Assembly: GCA_009823505.1 (NCBI GenBank)
Contig: VZQC01004543.1
Span: forward strand, 849,163-913,162
Reading direction: 5' to 3'
Source of the DNA: Rhizomys pruinosus
Taxonomy: Eukaryota > Chordata > Mammalia > Rodentia > Spalacidae
DNA length: 64,000 bases
The translations under genes and the position numbers were made by a program. Positions 55,316-64,000 of this stretch are shown here, piece by piece (position 1 is the first letter of the stretch; the number at the start of each line of letters is the position of its first letter). A model generated the notes under the pieces. That model ran no database searches. It was given only the letters and a program-made list of their open reading frames with translations, and had not been told where the DNA came from.

Positions 55316-55497
55316 GTTTTTTAATTTTATGTGTATGAGTGTTTGGACTGCATGTACCACTTATGCACAGTGCCCAGAGTCCAGAACAGGCTGTCAAATC
55401 CCCTGGAACTGGAGTTTTGGATGGTTGTCACCAAACCTGAGACCTCTGCAAGAGCAGCCAGTGCTCTTAACGGCTGAGCCAGATCTCTAGCCCTTGT
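55316..55497 (-). mobile_element. B2 SINE, antisense (cluster member 5)
   Basis: Reverse-complement B2, internally deleted (gttttggatggttgtcaccaaacctgag), ending gctgagccagatctctagccc. Confidence 0.8.
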
Positions 55498-55499
55498 TT

Positions 55500-56328
55500 T
55501 ATATTTCAAAAAGATCACTCTGGCTGTGTGGAAAGGGGAATTGGCTACTATTTTGTTGGAAGTCTTGCTGGGAGCTCACAGTGGAAAGTCTGTCTAAGGT
55601 GGAATGGAGCAGGGGATGGGGTGTTTTAGGAAGAAGATTGGTGAGTGTAAAGCCTAGAGATGGGAAGGTTGTTATGGAAACTGAGAGAAGAGGAGGGAGG
55701 AACGCTGGAGGAAGAGAGAGTCCAGATGGCATGGCTTCCAGACTCATGATAAAGCAAACAAGTAGAACACACCAGCCAGGCTGGGATGGAGGATGCTGGC
55801 TTCTTTTGAATGACTTTCTTGTTCCAGGTCTGGGCACTTCCCACATGTTATTGCTTTAAATGGAAATTTTTCTTTCCCAAGAAAAATCTAGAAATGTAGA
55901 TTTACCTGAGCATGTGTTCAATAAAGTTGTTTGTGGGCCATACTTGGCTTCTAAATTGCAGTTGGTGGTCTTTTGAGCAATGTGACAAACAGCTCGAATG
56001 CTAATTATGACATCTCCCTCTTCTAAGCTTCACAACAAGCTAGAGGCAAATTGTAACAGTAAACGCACATATTAATGATGAGCATGATGAAAATGGCAAA
56101 CACTAGAGCTGTCTTCTTGGCCGTCTTCAGAACTTGGTGACTTTATCAAGAACAGAGTAGGAAGAAGAGATGAGGAAACCACTTTGTTAAGGGCGCTGTG
56201 TACTACAGCACTCACTAAGCAGTGCTGAATGCACTTAGCTTTTCCTAACTGCACTGACTAACATCACAGGATGACTTGCTATCAGCTATGATGGGAATGT
56301 TTACACTAGGGAAATTGGCCAACACTAG
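55500..56328. other. Single-copy DNA, start resembles L2
   Basis: The first part (caaaaagatcactctggctgtgtgg) resembles an L2 consensus segment. The rest is unassigned. A 121-codon plus-strand frame and a 115-codon minus-strand frame overlap here, so neither is convincing. Confidence 0.45.
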
Positions 56329-56341
56329 AAGCTAGACTCTT

Positions 56342-56566
56342 TTTTTTAAAAAAATTATTTATTATGTGTATGAATGTACTGTCTGCATGTAGGTTGGTGC
56401 ACCCGTGTCGTGCAATGGTGCAGAGGTCAGAAGAGGGTGTCGGATTTCCCTGGAACTGGAGTTTCAGACGGTTCTCAGCCGCCATGTGGGTGCTGGGGAT
56501 CGAACCTGGGTCCTGTGCAAGAGCAGTCGGCGCTCTTAACCGCTAGGCCATCTCTCCAGCCCCTGC
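56342..56566 (-). mobile_element. B2 SINE, antisense (short form)
   Basis: Complete reverse-complement B2. Target-site duplication aagctagactctt at 56,329-56,341 and 56,567-56,579. Lacks the internal duplicated block. Confidence 0.94.
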
Positions 56567-56753
56567 AAGCTAGACTCTTATTCAACTCTGAGAATCAATT
56601 ATTCAGCATTGCCAGGACACCACTCGGTGAGAGCAGGATTCAGACTATAGGCAAGGGGGCAAAGAATGACTCAGCCAGAACTCTTCTACATTCTAGGCAT
56701 CTTCATTTGAAATTTGAAGTCTTTCTTATTTGTGAACCAAACAAACCCAGAAT

Positions 56754-56872
56754 TTTTTTTTGAGACAGAACTTTTCTTTGTAACTTAGACTAATCTTAAA
56801 CTCACAACAAACCTCCCGAATCAGCATCCCGAGTAGTGGGAGTACAGGAATGAGCCACTCTGCCTAGTTAAG
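56754..56872 (-). mobile_element. Old B1 SINE, antisense
   Basis: tttttgagacagaacttttctttg, then actaatcttaaactcacaac, then cgagtagtgggagtacaggaatgagccac: a diverged B1 relic. Confidence 0.7.
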
Positions 56873-57512
56873 ACACTTCATTTTGTGACCTATTGGAGAG
56901 GGAGCTTTTCCTCCTCTTGTATACATGATGTCTAGGGTCAGAGGAAGAGAGGGACACCATATTTGGCTTCTATTTTGCATCTTCTAACCACTGCTCTTCT
57001 AATCTTCAATAGCTCCTTCTCCTAACACTCATTTTCTTGACTACTGAGTATACATGTTATTGATTTGCCTAAATAAGAGCTTTGGTAATTCCTCTTTTAA
57101 CCATTCACCCACTCCCAAACCCACCAACTCTCTGGTAGAATGTGCACATGGATGACTCAATAAGCCCTTACCTCTGTTTCACTTTAGACACAATTCAATT
57201 ATAGCCTCATCTTGGTCAGTAAACCCAACATTGGGACAGATTTATCTTTGAAATATTGTTATGATGATGTCTTTTCTGTAGGCTTAAGGTAAGCATTGAA
57301 TGATATGCCGTAATCAAAGTGCCAGCAAACACCTGGCTCAAATGGATAACCCAAAAAATGTTTCCTTCTGGCATGTTTCTTGTCACTGAAAGACAGGAGC
57401 ACATTTTGACCCTCTACTATGGCCTCCCCCTTTGCTTTGAAGGATCATTTGAATTTGACATAAATGGGTAATACAGAGAAAACATTCTGCTAAGTGAGAC
57501 CCTTAAGAATCC
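56873..57512. other. Single-copy DNA
   Basis: Nothing recognised. Confidence 0.5.
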
Positions 57513-57516
57513 GTGT

Positions 57517-57748
57517 TCTTTTATATTTTTTAATTTTATTTATTTTTGTATGTGTATGAATGTACTGTCTGCATGTAGGTTTGTGCACCCTTGTCATGCA
57601 ATGCCGCGGAGGTCAGAAGAGGGTGTTGGATTCCCCTGGAACTGGAGTTACAGACGGTTCTTAGCCGCCATGTGGGTTCTGGGGATTGAACCCGGGTCCT
57701 CTGCAAGAGCAGTCGGCGCCCTTAACTGCTAGGCCAGTTCTTACAGCA
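57517..57748 (-). mobile_element. B2 SINE, antisense (short form)
   Basis: Reverse-complement B2 with a T-rich tail on the left. Its head is decayed at the right end (ctaggccagttcttacagc). Confidence 0.9.
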
Positions 57749-59040
57749 TCTAGGAACTGCTGTCATTCTATGTTATTGGAGGCAACTGTGCTAACATGTA
57801 CAGCACAATTTGCACCCTTCTAATTACAGAATAGTCTTGCAGTAAAGGAATACTGATTCCTGTCTGATTAATATTTATAGTTCTAACTTTTGGATAAATG
57901 CCAGGGATCCTCCCGATGTGAATTTCTCTGGCTTCACAGTCCTTCTTTGGCTGTCTCTCTTCCATTTCCTTATTTATATAAACATGTTTTTTTACTCAGT
58001 CCAGAAGTGTCACAGACTCCTTAAGTCACAGATTCTGTTTTTATAACCACGAGGAATTTAGTGGGCAAATATATCTAACTGTAAATGAGTGAGGTTGGAT
58101 TTTATGATTTTTAAGAAAACCACTTGAAGGCTTACATAGAAAGGGCTTTGAAGAAAAAGTCATACGACTTTGGTTATTGATCAGAATTGAGTTCGCTGGT
58201 TCACAAATCAACTATATATTAGGCATATTTCTTCTGCACCACCCCCTTTTCTACCTTTGTCTTCCATTTGCTCATCTTAACACCTGTATTGGAATATATT
58301 GCAAAGGAATTTTGCATTTTTCCTAAACATTCCCAAGTGTAGGAATGTGATGATCATAGTAAGTGCAGTCTGTCATAATCAGTGTCTAAGCTTAGATGTT
58401 CTAGGGATGAAATCATTTTCCTTGAAGCAGGTGGACCCTACATATGGTCATATATATTACAGATTCTATCTTTGAAGTCCCTTTGTTTTCCATTTCAGTG
58501 CCAATGTCACTCATCTCATGTATGTCTTTATTATTTTGTTCTTGGACAATTTTAGTAGCACTCTGACTTCTTTCCATTGAAACTCACACTCTCATGTATC
58601 ACAATGTTTCATGAGGATCCACTGCCCATGTTCCTGGTATTCAGTGTTCTGGGGGACACACTGGGGTCCCAGCAGTGCCTGCTTGATGAGGCTGGAGGCA
58701 GAGGACAAGATGTTAGGAAATATCATCGCTTCAACTAGAATGGCTCTGTGTTAATCAGTGTTTTTTTTTTTTTTCTCTTTGGGTTTCTTACAAGATTCTG
58801 CTTAAAACAAGTGTCACTCTCTTTGTAAGAAAACTATTGGCTCTCCAAACAAAAACCACATTCTTGGCATGCTGGTGCTATCTCTTTCAACACAGTTCTA
58901 AAGCAGCTGTCTGTCTTTCTCGTTCTTCTCCACAGTCATGTTTTATTCACAATGAACTGTTTACTCACCATTCCTTAAACACATATATCCTTGAAATTTT
59001 ATTCATATTGTCATATTTTTCCTTAAAATAACTTTCCCCC
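57749..59040. other. Repeat-poor single-copy DNA
   Basis: About 1.3 kb without a SINE or LINE that I recognise. There is a poly-T run near 58,760-58,775. No exon recognised. Confidence 0.5.
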
Positions 59041-59041
59041 A

Positions 59042-59246
59042 GGGCTGGAGAGATGGCTCAGCACTTAAGACTGCTTACTGTTCTTGCAGAGGGCTGGGAT
59101 TCTGTTCCCAGCACTCAGCTGTCAGGCAGTTCACAACCACATGTAAGTTCAGCTCCAAGGGATCACACCCCTCCTTAGGACCCCTGTGGATACCTGTTCA
59201 TGTGACATATACACACAGAGACATACAACTAAATAAGAATAAGATT
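59042..59246 (+). mobile_element. B2-like SINE, sense, old
   Basis: agggctggagagatggctcagc head and box-B-like tctgttcccagcactc, with a diverged body and A-rich tail. Confidence 0.75.
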
Positions 59247-59267
59247 AATATTAAGAAAGCCAATTTT

Positions 59268-59526
59268 GGGGTCTGGGGAGATGACTCAGCAGTTAAGAGT
59301 ATCTACTGCTCTTGCAGAGGACCAGGGTTCGATTCCCAGCACCCACATGGTGGCTAAGAACTGTCTTTAAGCCAGGTGTGGTGGTGCACACCTTTAATCC
59401 TAGCATTCAGGAGGCAGAGGCAGGTGGAGCTCCATGAGTTCAAGGCCAGCCTGGTCTACAGAGTGAGTTCCAGGCCAGCTGGGGCTATAGGGAGACCCTG
59501 TCTCAAAAAGACCAAAAAAAAAAAAA
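59268..59526 (+). mobile_element. Composite SINE: B2 head fused to B1 (second locus)
   Basis: B2-type head (59,268-59,367) ending in gctaagaactgtcttta, joined directly to a full B1 (59,368 on: agccaggtgtggtggtgcac ... agggagaccctgtctc) with a poly-A tail. The target-site duplication aagaaagccaatttt (59,253-59,267 and 59,527-59,541) brackets the whole fused unit. The junction is the same as at 761-1,330. Confidence 0.9.
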
Positions 59527-59587
59527 AAGAAAGCCAATTTTCCCTGGTTATTTGACGTATAATTGACAAAAGTCCATACATGTAAAG

Positions 59588-59812
59588 TATAAAGCAAGGC
59601 ATGGTGGCACATATCTGTAATCTCAGCACTCAGCAGGCAGAAGCAAGAGGGTTTTGAGTTCAAAGCTAACTTAGGCCACCTGGTTCAAAGCCAACCTTAG
59701 GCACATAGCTAAAACTATCTCAAAAACCCAAGGTCTGGAGATGTAGCTCAGTGGGAGAACATTCTCCTAGTGTATACAAAGCCCTGTGTCTGATCTCTAG
59801 CATTGAAAACAT
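59588..59812 (+). mobile_element. Composite SINE: B1 followed by an ID-like unit
   Basis: A diverged B1 (gcaaggcatggtggcacatatctgtaatc ... actatctcaaaaaccc) is followed without a gap by an ID-like unit (ggtctggagatgtagctcagtgg ... gtgtctgatctctagc). This is the B1-dID order, opposite to the B2-B1 composites. Confidence 0.7.
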
Positions 59813-60077
59813 GTACCATGTGATGATTTTGGGTATACAAAAATAACTATGGCTATAACTACCATAATCAAGCTAATGAACACATCTGTTACCTTGCTGT
59901 TGATGTCGAGGCAGAGGCGTTAGGAGTAATAGCATTTTTGTGAAATTTTTGTCTGCAAAGCTAAACTGTGCCTCTATGAGACTGAGGGAACACTGAGCCC
60001 CTGAGCCACTTGTCACCTTTCGTTTTTCAGATTAGACTAAAAAACCATCTCTTCTCTAAGTGGGGATGATGCTACAT
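59813..60077. other. Single-copy DNA
   Basis: Nothing recognised. Confidence 0.5.
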
Positions 60078-60549
60078 GTGTGTTAATCTTGATTTTCAAC
60101 TTGATAGAATCCGGAATCTTCCTGGTGTGTGAGAGGATTTCTAGGTCAATCTGGGATTGACTGAGGGGAGGAGACCCTTTTCTAAAGTGGACAAGCATCT
60201 TCCAAGCAGGAGCCCAGATACTGCAAAGTCTAAGGGAAAGCAGTGCGGTCTGCTTGCTTGCCTTCACCCTGGCTGCAGCAAGTCTCTCCTGTGCCTGCTG
60301 CCCCTTCTGACCTCAGAATGCAGCTTCTTTGGACTTCCAGTGTGGGCCAAAGATAAGCAATTCTCCAAGAATCTTCACTGTCAGATTAGGACAATGTGGA
60401 CTCTCTGTCTACTGGATGCTTGGCCTCTCCAGCACATAGGTGGCTGTTGTCGGGTTACCCATCCCTACTGAGTGGGGGGCAACTAATCAAACATCTTATA
60501 CATTGATTCTATCAGTTCTGTTCTGCTAGAGAACCTTTGCTAATAGTCA
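60078..60549 (+). mobile_element. MaLR/ERVL-type LTR, sense
   Basis: gtgtgttaatcttgattttcaacttgatagaatcc at the left end, and ctatcagttctgttctgctagagaacctttgctaat at the right, are hallmark ends of this LTR group, with TG...CA termini (to gtca at about 60,549). No 5-bp duplication is clear. The 104-codon frame inside is not a gene. Confidence 0.6.
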
Positions 60550-61225
60550 GGATTCCATGCATTTGGAAATACCATGTATATCAAAGAGAACACTTGTGTC
60601 TCAGAATTCTCAACTTTCTGAGTCACAATTAAACATAGTTTGAAGGCAAGGAGAATTTTATCTTTTGAGTGGGTTTATAGACCTCCCTCCCACTTCCCAC
60701 TTACCTATTATGTCAAAGTCAAGGGTATTTATAAAAGCTCACTTTTTAATTTTGCATGTTAATGATATAGATATATTGCTGGGAGTGTCAGTGACAATAA
60801 TGCATCCATCATTTGCTGTGGGGGTCACAGGACATTTGAAAAGTTTTATTAAAATTCGTTTGACTCATGGTACTTGTATCTAGAAATTAGCAGATAGAAA
60901 TTTTATTTGATGATTATGAAACTTTAGATCTTAGAGAAGATGAACAGGGTCAGTAATAACAAACTTTGTGGTAAAGCACGAGGAAAAATGAAAAGAAAAA
61001 TGGAAGAAACCATGAGAGAAATTTTGAGTTGAATAATCAGTTCTTCAATACAAAGAGTTATTTTGGAATGACATCGATTTCTTCTCTCCCCCCCCCCCCC
61101 CACCTCTTTTCTTGGAGTAGAACTCCAAGAAGTGGGTTTAAGGCCCTAAGTTAAAGAATGTCTGCTTCCCCTGGCTGCCTGAGGCTGGATTGCAGGCAGT
61201 GGCTTTGAGCTCTGTAGCGAGCATG
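60550..61225. other. Single-copy DNA with a poly-C run
   Basis: Run of 14 C at 61,088-61,101. Nothing else recognised. Confidence 0.5.
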
Positions 61226-61335
61226 GTAGCTCACCCCTGCAACCCCAACACTTGGAAGGCCGAGGTAGGAGGATCCTTGAGAGACTGAGGCCAGCTTTGG
61301 CTACAGAGACCATGTCTCAAGAAAACGAAAGAAAA
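61220..61335 (+). mobile_element. Old B1 SINE, sense
   Basis: gagcatggtagctcacccctgcaaccccaacacttggaaggccgagg, then gaggccagctttggctacagagaccatgtctcaag: an old, Alu-like B1 relic. Confidence 0.75.
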
Positions 61336-61660
61336 CCGTGCAGTGTCTGTACTGTGATTACCTGTTGTTATCCACGTTTTGCAACTCCAGATTCTGGGTT
61401 TAACTCAGATGCCATGTATACTTTGTAATGGATGGAATTAAATTGGTATTGTAACACTGAAGCTTACTTCCTGTCTTGTGCACCTTCCTTTGAATAGTGA
61501 GTCACTTCCATGCCTTCCTGCATCCTCAGTGAACCTCTGCTGGACTGGAGGTGTGGCAAGCATTCCTGAGCCAGTTTGATGTTCCTGTCATAGCTTTGAT
61601 ATGGCACATCTGCTCACTTATTTGCTTCTGGAAAAGCACCCTTGAGTCATCCATGCTCCA
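61336..61660. other. Single-copy DNA
   Basis: Nothing recognised. Confidence 0.5.
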
Positions 61661-61663
61661 ACT

Positions 61664-61782
61664 TTGGTTTTTGTGAGACAGAGTATTGCTTTGTAGCCCA
61701 GGCTGGCCTTGAACTCAAAGATCCTTCTGCCTCAGCCTTCTAAGTGCTGGGATTACAGGTGTGAACCATCATGCTTGCTTTC
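61664..61782 (-). mobile_element. B1 SINE, antisense, old
   Basis: tttttgtgagacagagtattgctttgtagccc ... gattacaggtgtgaaccatcatgc. Confidence 0.8.
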
Positions 61783-61785
61783 AAC

Positions 61786-61841
61786 ATTTTTTTTTTTTCT
61801 TTTTTTTGGTCTTTTCCAGACAGGGTCTCCCTGTAGCCATT
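61786..61841 (-). mobile_element. B1 SINE, antisense, short 5'-truncated fragment
   Basis: Poly-T followed by ggtcttttccagacagggtctccctgtagcc, then interrupted by the next B2. Confidence 0.75.
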
Positions 61842-61856
61842 TTTAAAAGACTGCTT

Positions 61857-61857
<1 letters not shown>

Positions 61858-61899
<42 letters not shown>

Positions 61900-62046
61900 T
61901 TATTTATTTATTTATTTGTATGAATGTAGTGTCTGCATGCAGGTTTGTGCATCCATGTCGTGCAATGCCATGTGGGTGCTGGGGATTGAACCCGGGTCCT
62001 CTGTAAGAGTGGTTGGCGCTCTTAACCGCTAGGCCATCTCTCCAGC
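61858..62046 (-). mobile_element. B2 SINE, antisense, internally deleted, with (ATTT)n tail
   Basis: The tail is (ATTT)n (61,858-61,917). The B2 middle (about 70 bp) is missing between gtgcaatgcc and atgtgggtgctgggg. Target duplication aaaagactgctttta at about 61,844-61,858 and 62,048-62,062. Confidence 0.9.
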
Positions 62047-62194
62047 TCAAAAGACTGCTTTTAAGAAAACAAAAAGAAACCTATTTGCTTTATATAAAAC
62101 TGTTTTGTTAAAATGAATATATCAGGCACTACCCACAAAATCTTAGCCATCTTGGGCTGTTGGCTCAAGAATAAGTAATCTGAAAACCAGAGAA

Positions 62195-62340
62195 GCCGAG
62201 TTAGGTGGATCCTGGTGAGTTCCAGGCCTAGGTTACAGACTGAGTTCTGTAGGGTTAACCTGGGCTAATGAGTTTGAGACCAGCACAGACCACAATACAG
62301 AGTGAAAACGTGTCTCAAAACCTCAACCAACTAACCACTG
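62195..62340 (+). mobile_element. Old B1-like SINE, sense, with a duplicated end
   Basis: gaagccgagttaggtggatcctggtgagttccaggcc ... gagtttgagaccagcac ... gtgaaaacgtgtctcaaaacc. The terminal portion is tandemly duplicated (next entry). Confidence 0.6.
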
Positions 62341-62414
62341 ACTAATGTCCCCTCAATACAGAGTGAAAACGTGTCTCAAAACCTCAACCAGCTAACACTG
62401 ACCAGTGTCCCCTT
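62293..62414. repeat. 61-bp tandem duplication, two units
   Basis: caatacagagtgaaaacgtgtctcaaaacctcaacca starts at 62,293 and again at 62,354. The units differ at a few sites (ccaactaaccactgac against ccagctaacactgacc). Confidence 0.93.
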
Positions 62415-62880
62415 AAACGACTTAAATTAAAAATCCAAACCCCAAACACCCCTAAACCCAAAATCTTGGTTGGGTGCTAGTTTTTGTGGGGTTCAATGTT
62501 TTTTTTTCTGTTTAGGTGCATGGAATCAGATGTGAAGAACTTTTGTGGGTCCATCTAATCCCTGATCTAGCTGGAAGCTAGGATAGAGGTGTTAAAGGGG
62601 AGAATAAAATGTCTTGGAAGTGCCTAAACCAGGGAGCAAGACTTTGGCCTGTGCCCATGCACAGCCTTGCTCTGTCCTCTGTTGTTCGCTGCTTTTATCT
62701 TATTAACATCTAGAGTTCAAGGGAGGCATGGGTGGAAAGACTATTTCAGGATTTGTGGATTTGTGTTCAACCTCCAGAACTACCTCCTCAGTGGAAAACC
62801 AGCCCTTCTGATACAAGATCAGCAGGTGCAGCTCATTCTCACACCGAAGGCCTCCTAGGGGCATGGCGCTGGGCTCGGAC
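62415..62880. other. Single-copy DNA upstream of the CpG island
   Basis: No repeat seen. The stretch 62,700-62,860 is of balanced composition and may belong to the promoter neighbourhood. Confidence 0.5.
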
Positions 62881-63103
62881 ACTGCCAGACATGAGGTGTG
62901 GTGGTCATATCTGTGACTTTGGTGGCAGGGGCGGGGCAGGCCCCATTGTGGTTGCTCCGGAGACTCTCGGACTCTCGGAACCGCGCCCCGCGCGTCCCAA
63001 AGGTTGGGCAGTGTGGGCCAGCTCGCGTGGAGGAGGCTGCGGTGATGCACCCGAGACACAGTCCCCGCAGCTGCAAGTGGACGAGGAGGTCGCGGTCTCC
63101 AAG

Positions 63104-63109
63104 GTGGGT
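63104..63109 (+). other. Candidate splice donor
   Basis: ctccAAG|GTGGGT within the CpG island: a fair match to the donor consensus, suggesting a possible plus-strand first exon ending at 63,103. Isolated motif evidence only. Confidence 0.25.
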
Positions 63110-63245
63110 TGCTCGGAGCCGGACCCTGTGTGTCCTCCGCTCCGGGGACTCCAGCCCCCTCCGAGAAGGGAGGCGGCGCTCACGGGAGGGGCCGAGGCCC
63201 GCAGCGCGGCGGCTTGCAGGCCGTGGCAGGAGGGTGGTCGTGTCC

Positions 63246-63263
63246 CCCCCCCCCCCCCCCCCC
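63246..63263. repeat. Poly-C run, about 18 bp
   Basis: Uninterrupted C run within the CpG island. Its length is likely to be unreliable in sequencing. Confidence 0.9.
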
Positions 63264-63355
63264 AGTGTCCGCGTGGACGACTGAGCAGCGCCCCGCTCCC
63301 GCCCCTGCCGCCTGGACCGACCAGGACGCACACGCTCCTTAATCCTCCGCCCCCG

Positions 63356-63369
63356 GTTGCCCGGGCGAC
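63356..63369. promoter_or_regulatory. RFX-type X-box
   Basis: GTTGCCCGGGCGAC is two inverted half-sites, GTTGCC and GGCGAC, spaced by 2 bp, against the RFX consensus palindrome GTTGCC-N2-GGCAAC. There is one mismatch in the right half. It lies in the core of the CpG island. RFX sites in promoters often mark ciliary or neural genes. Confidence 0.6.
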
Positions 63370-63679
63370 GGCCCAGACGAGCAGGTGATGCATTGACAGC
63401 AAGCAGATGGTCCCCCGCGGAGGCGAGCGCGGCCCACAAAGCGGCCCGCGCGGAGATCCCACTGCGCCGCCCCCGCCCCGCGCCGCGCAGCCCGCGCCCC
63501 TCGCCGCCCGCATGCTAATAAGCCGGGGGAGGGGCCGGGGCGGGGCCGGGCGCGCCCCGCCCAGCTCGCCGCCGGCCTCCGCACCAGAAGAGGGCTCTAC
63601 CCGTGGACTCCCAGGCAGCCGGGTCCGGCTCTGCTCGTCCTCTCCGAGTAGTTAACGTCCACTGAGACCCGCGCTGACC

Positions 63680-63737
63680 CCTCCCTCCTTGCCCCTTCCT
63701 CCCATCCGCAGCCTCTGCCCACATCTGCTCCCTGCAG
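63680..63737 (+). other. Two candidate splice acceptors
   Basis: A long pyrimidine tract runs into catccgCAG (ending 63,711), and a second, ctccctgCAG, ends at 63,737. They lie at the right edge of the CpG island and could begin a second exon on the plus strand. No matching exon is confirmed. Confidence 0.3.
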
Positions 63738-64000
63738 GCATTTATTTGATGGTTGATCTGGGACGACTAGAGGAATGGCTCTACCACTGCCCGGCCCTGG
63801 CCCCTGCTTCTAGAGCTGGCGTGGAAATTGCCAAAAGTGTAGAGACACCCACCTCCCTCCGCCCCCCATACTTCAGTCTTTCTGGCAGCTTCTCCTCCAG
63901 GCCTTCTTTTCTGGAAGTTCAAAAATAAATCACTCTCGGGTGACTACTGTGCTGCCCCCTCCCGGGAAACCCTCCCATTCACACACCCTCCCATTCATTT
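63738..64000. other. Flank of the CpG island, possible exon or intron
   Basis: An open plus-strand frame (63,689-63,928) translates to MVDLGRLEEWLYHCPALA... after the ATG at 63,749. I do not recognise it, and it may be 5' UTR or chance. The window ends here. Confidence 0.3.

Larger units (their letters stand above)
62880..63720. promoter_or_regulatory. CpG island, probable gene promoter and first exon
   Basis: The only strongly GC- and CpG-rich stretch in the window apart from the short L1 monomers (for example ccgcgccccgcgcgtcccaaagg near 62,982 and ggggccggggcggggccgggcgcgccccgccc near 63,530). It has several Sp1-type GC boxes (62,928-62,937; 63,530-63,552) and no TATA box that I can place. 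The long overlapping frames on both strands (up to 218 codons) come from the lack of AT-rich stop codons and are not credible proteins. Gene identity and direction are unknown. Confidence 0.85.

Noticed and set aside
55499..55859. Opposing 121- and 115-codon frames
   Set aside because: They overlap on opposite strands, begin in an L2-like segment and have no known domain.
62732..63439. Overlapping frames of 194-218 codons on both strands in the CpG island
   Set aside because: GC-rich DNA lacks stop codons, so long frames appear on both strands at once. The proline/arginine/glycine-rich translations do not resemble a protein family.

Overview
This window is mammalian nuclear DNA from a mouse-like (myomorph) rodent. 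The diagnosis rests on its repeats: dozens of B1 (7SL-derived) and B2 (tRNA-derived) SINEs, B4/ID-type SINEs, MaLR-type solo LTRs, long stretches of one L1 family, and old mammalian layers (MIR, L2, MER5A, HAL1/L1M-like). The B2 and L1 variants do not match the Mus or Rattus forms I remember, so another myomorph lineage (cricetid, spalacid or dipodoid) is more likely; the species cannot be fixed from here. I see no intact protein-coding gene. The only strong gene signal is a CpG island at the right end (about 62.88-63.72 kb) that looks like a promoter and first exon.

Layout. 0-14.7 kb: intergenic or intronic DNA with SINEs, an L1 3' end, an old HAL1/L1M-like relic, two MaLR solo LTRs (one carrying a later B1), L2 and MIR. 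15-22.4 kb: two antisense 5'-truncated L1s around about 1 kb of single-copy DNA. The block is present twice in tandem (15,413-18,862 and 18,865-22,250), joined at a single N, and the second copy is full of small deletions. 22.4-33.9 kb: mostly single-copy DNA with scattered SINEs and MIRs, a long TTTC/TC tract, a fold-back repeat near 32.2 kb, and two stretches that resemble conserved non-coding elements. 34.1-41.5 kb: an L1 with 5' UTR monomers inserted into an older L1, proved by a 16-bp target-site duplication. 41.5-51.8 kb: a 3.6-kb inverted duplication whose left arm starts at a second single N, with an error-rich L1 and an unassigned segment in the spacer. 51.8-62.8 kb: MER5A, MIR, L2, a run of five antisense SINEs, several B2s and three composite SINEs. 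62.88-64 kb: the CpG island, with GC boxes, an RFX-type X-box and splice-site-like sequences.

The best candidates for something undescribed are: (1) a dimeric SINE made of a B2 head fused to a B1, at two loci (761-1,330 and 59,268-59,526) with the same internal junction and each bracketed by its own target-site duplication, so it moves as one unit; (2) a B2 subfamily with an internal 17-18 bp duplication; (3) the 199-bp tandem monomers of this L1's 5' UTR. The two large duplications are more likely assembly or gap-filling artefacts than biology, and any gene model or copy-number claim across them should be treated with care.
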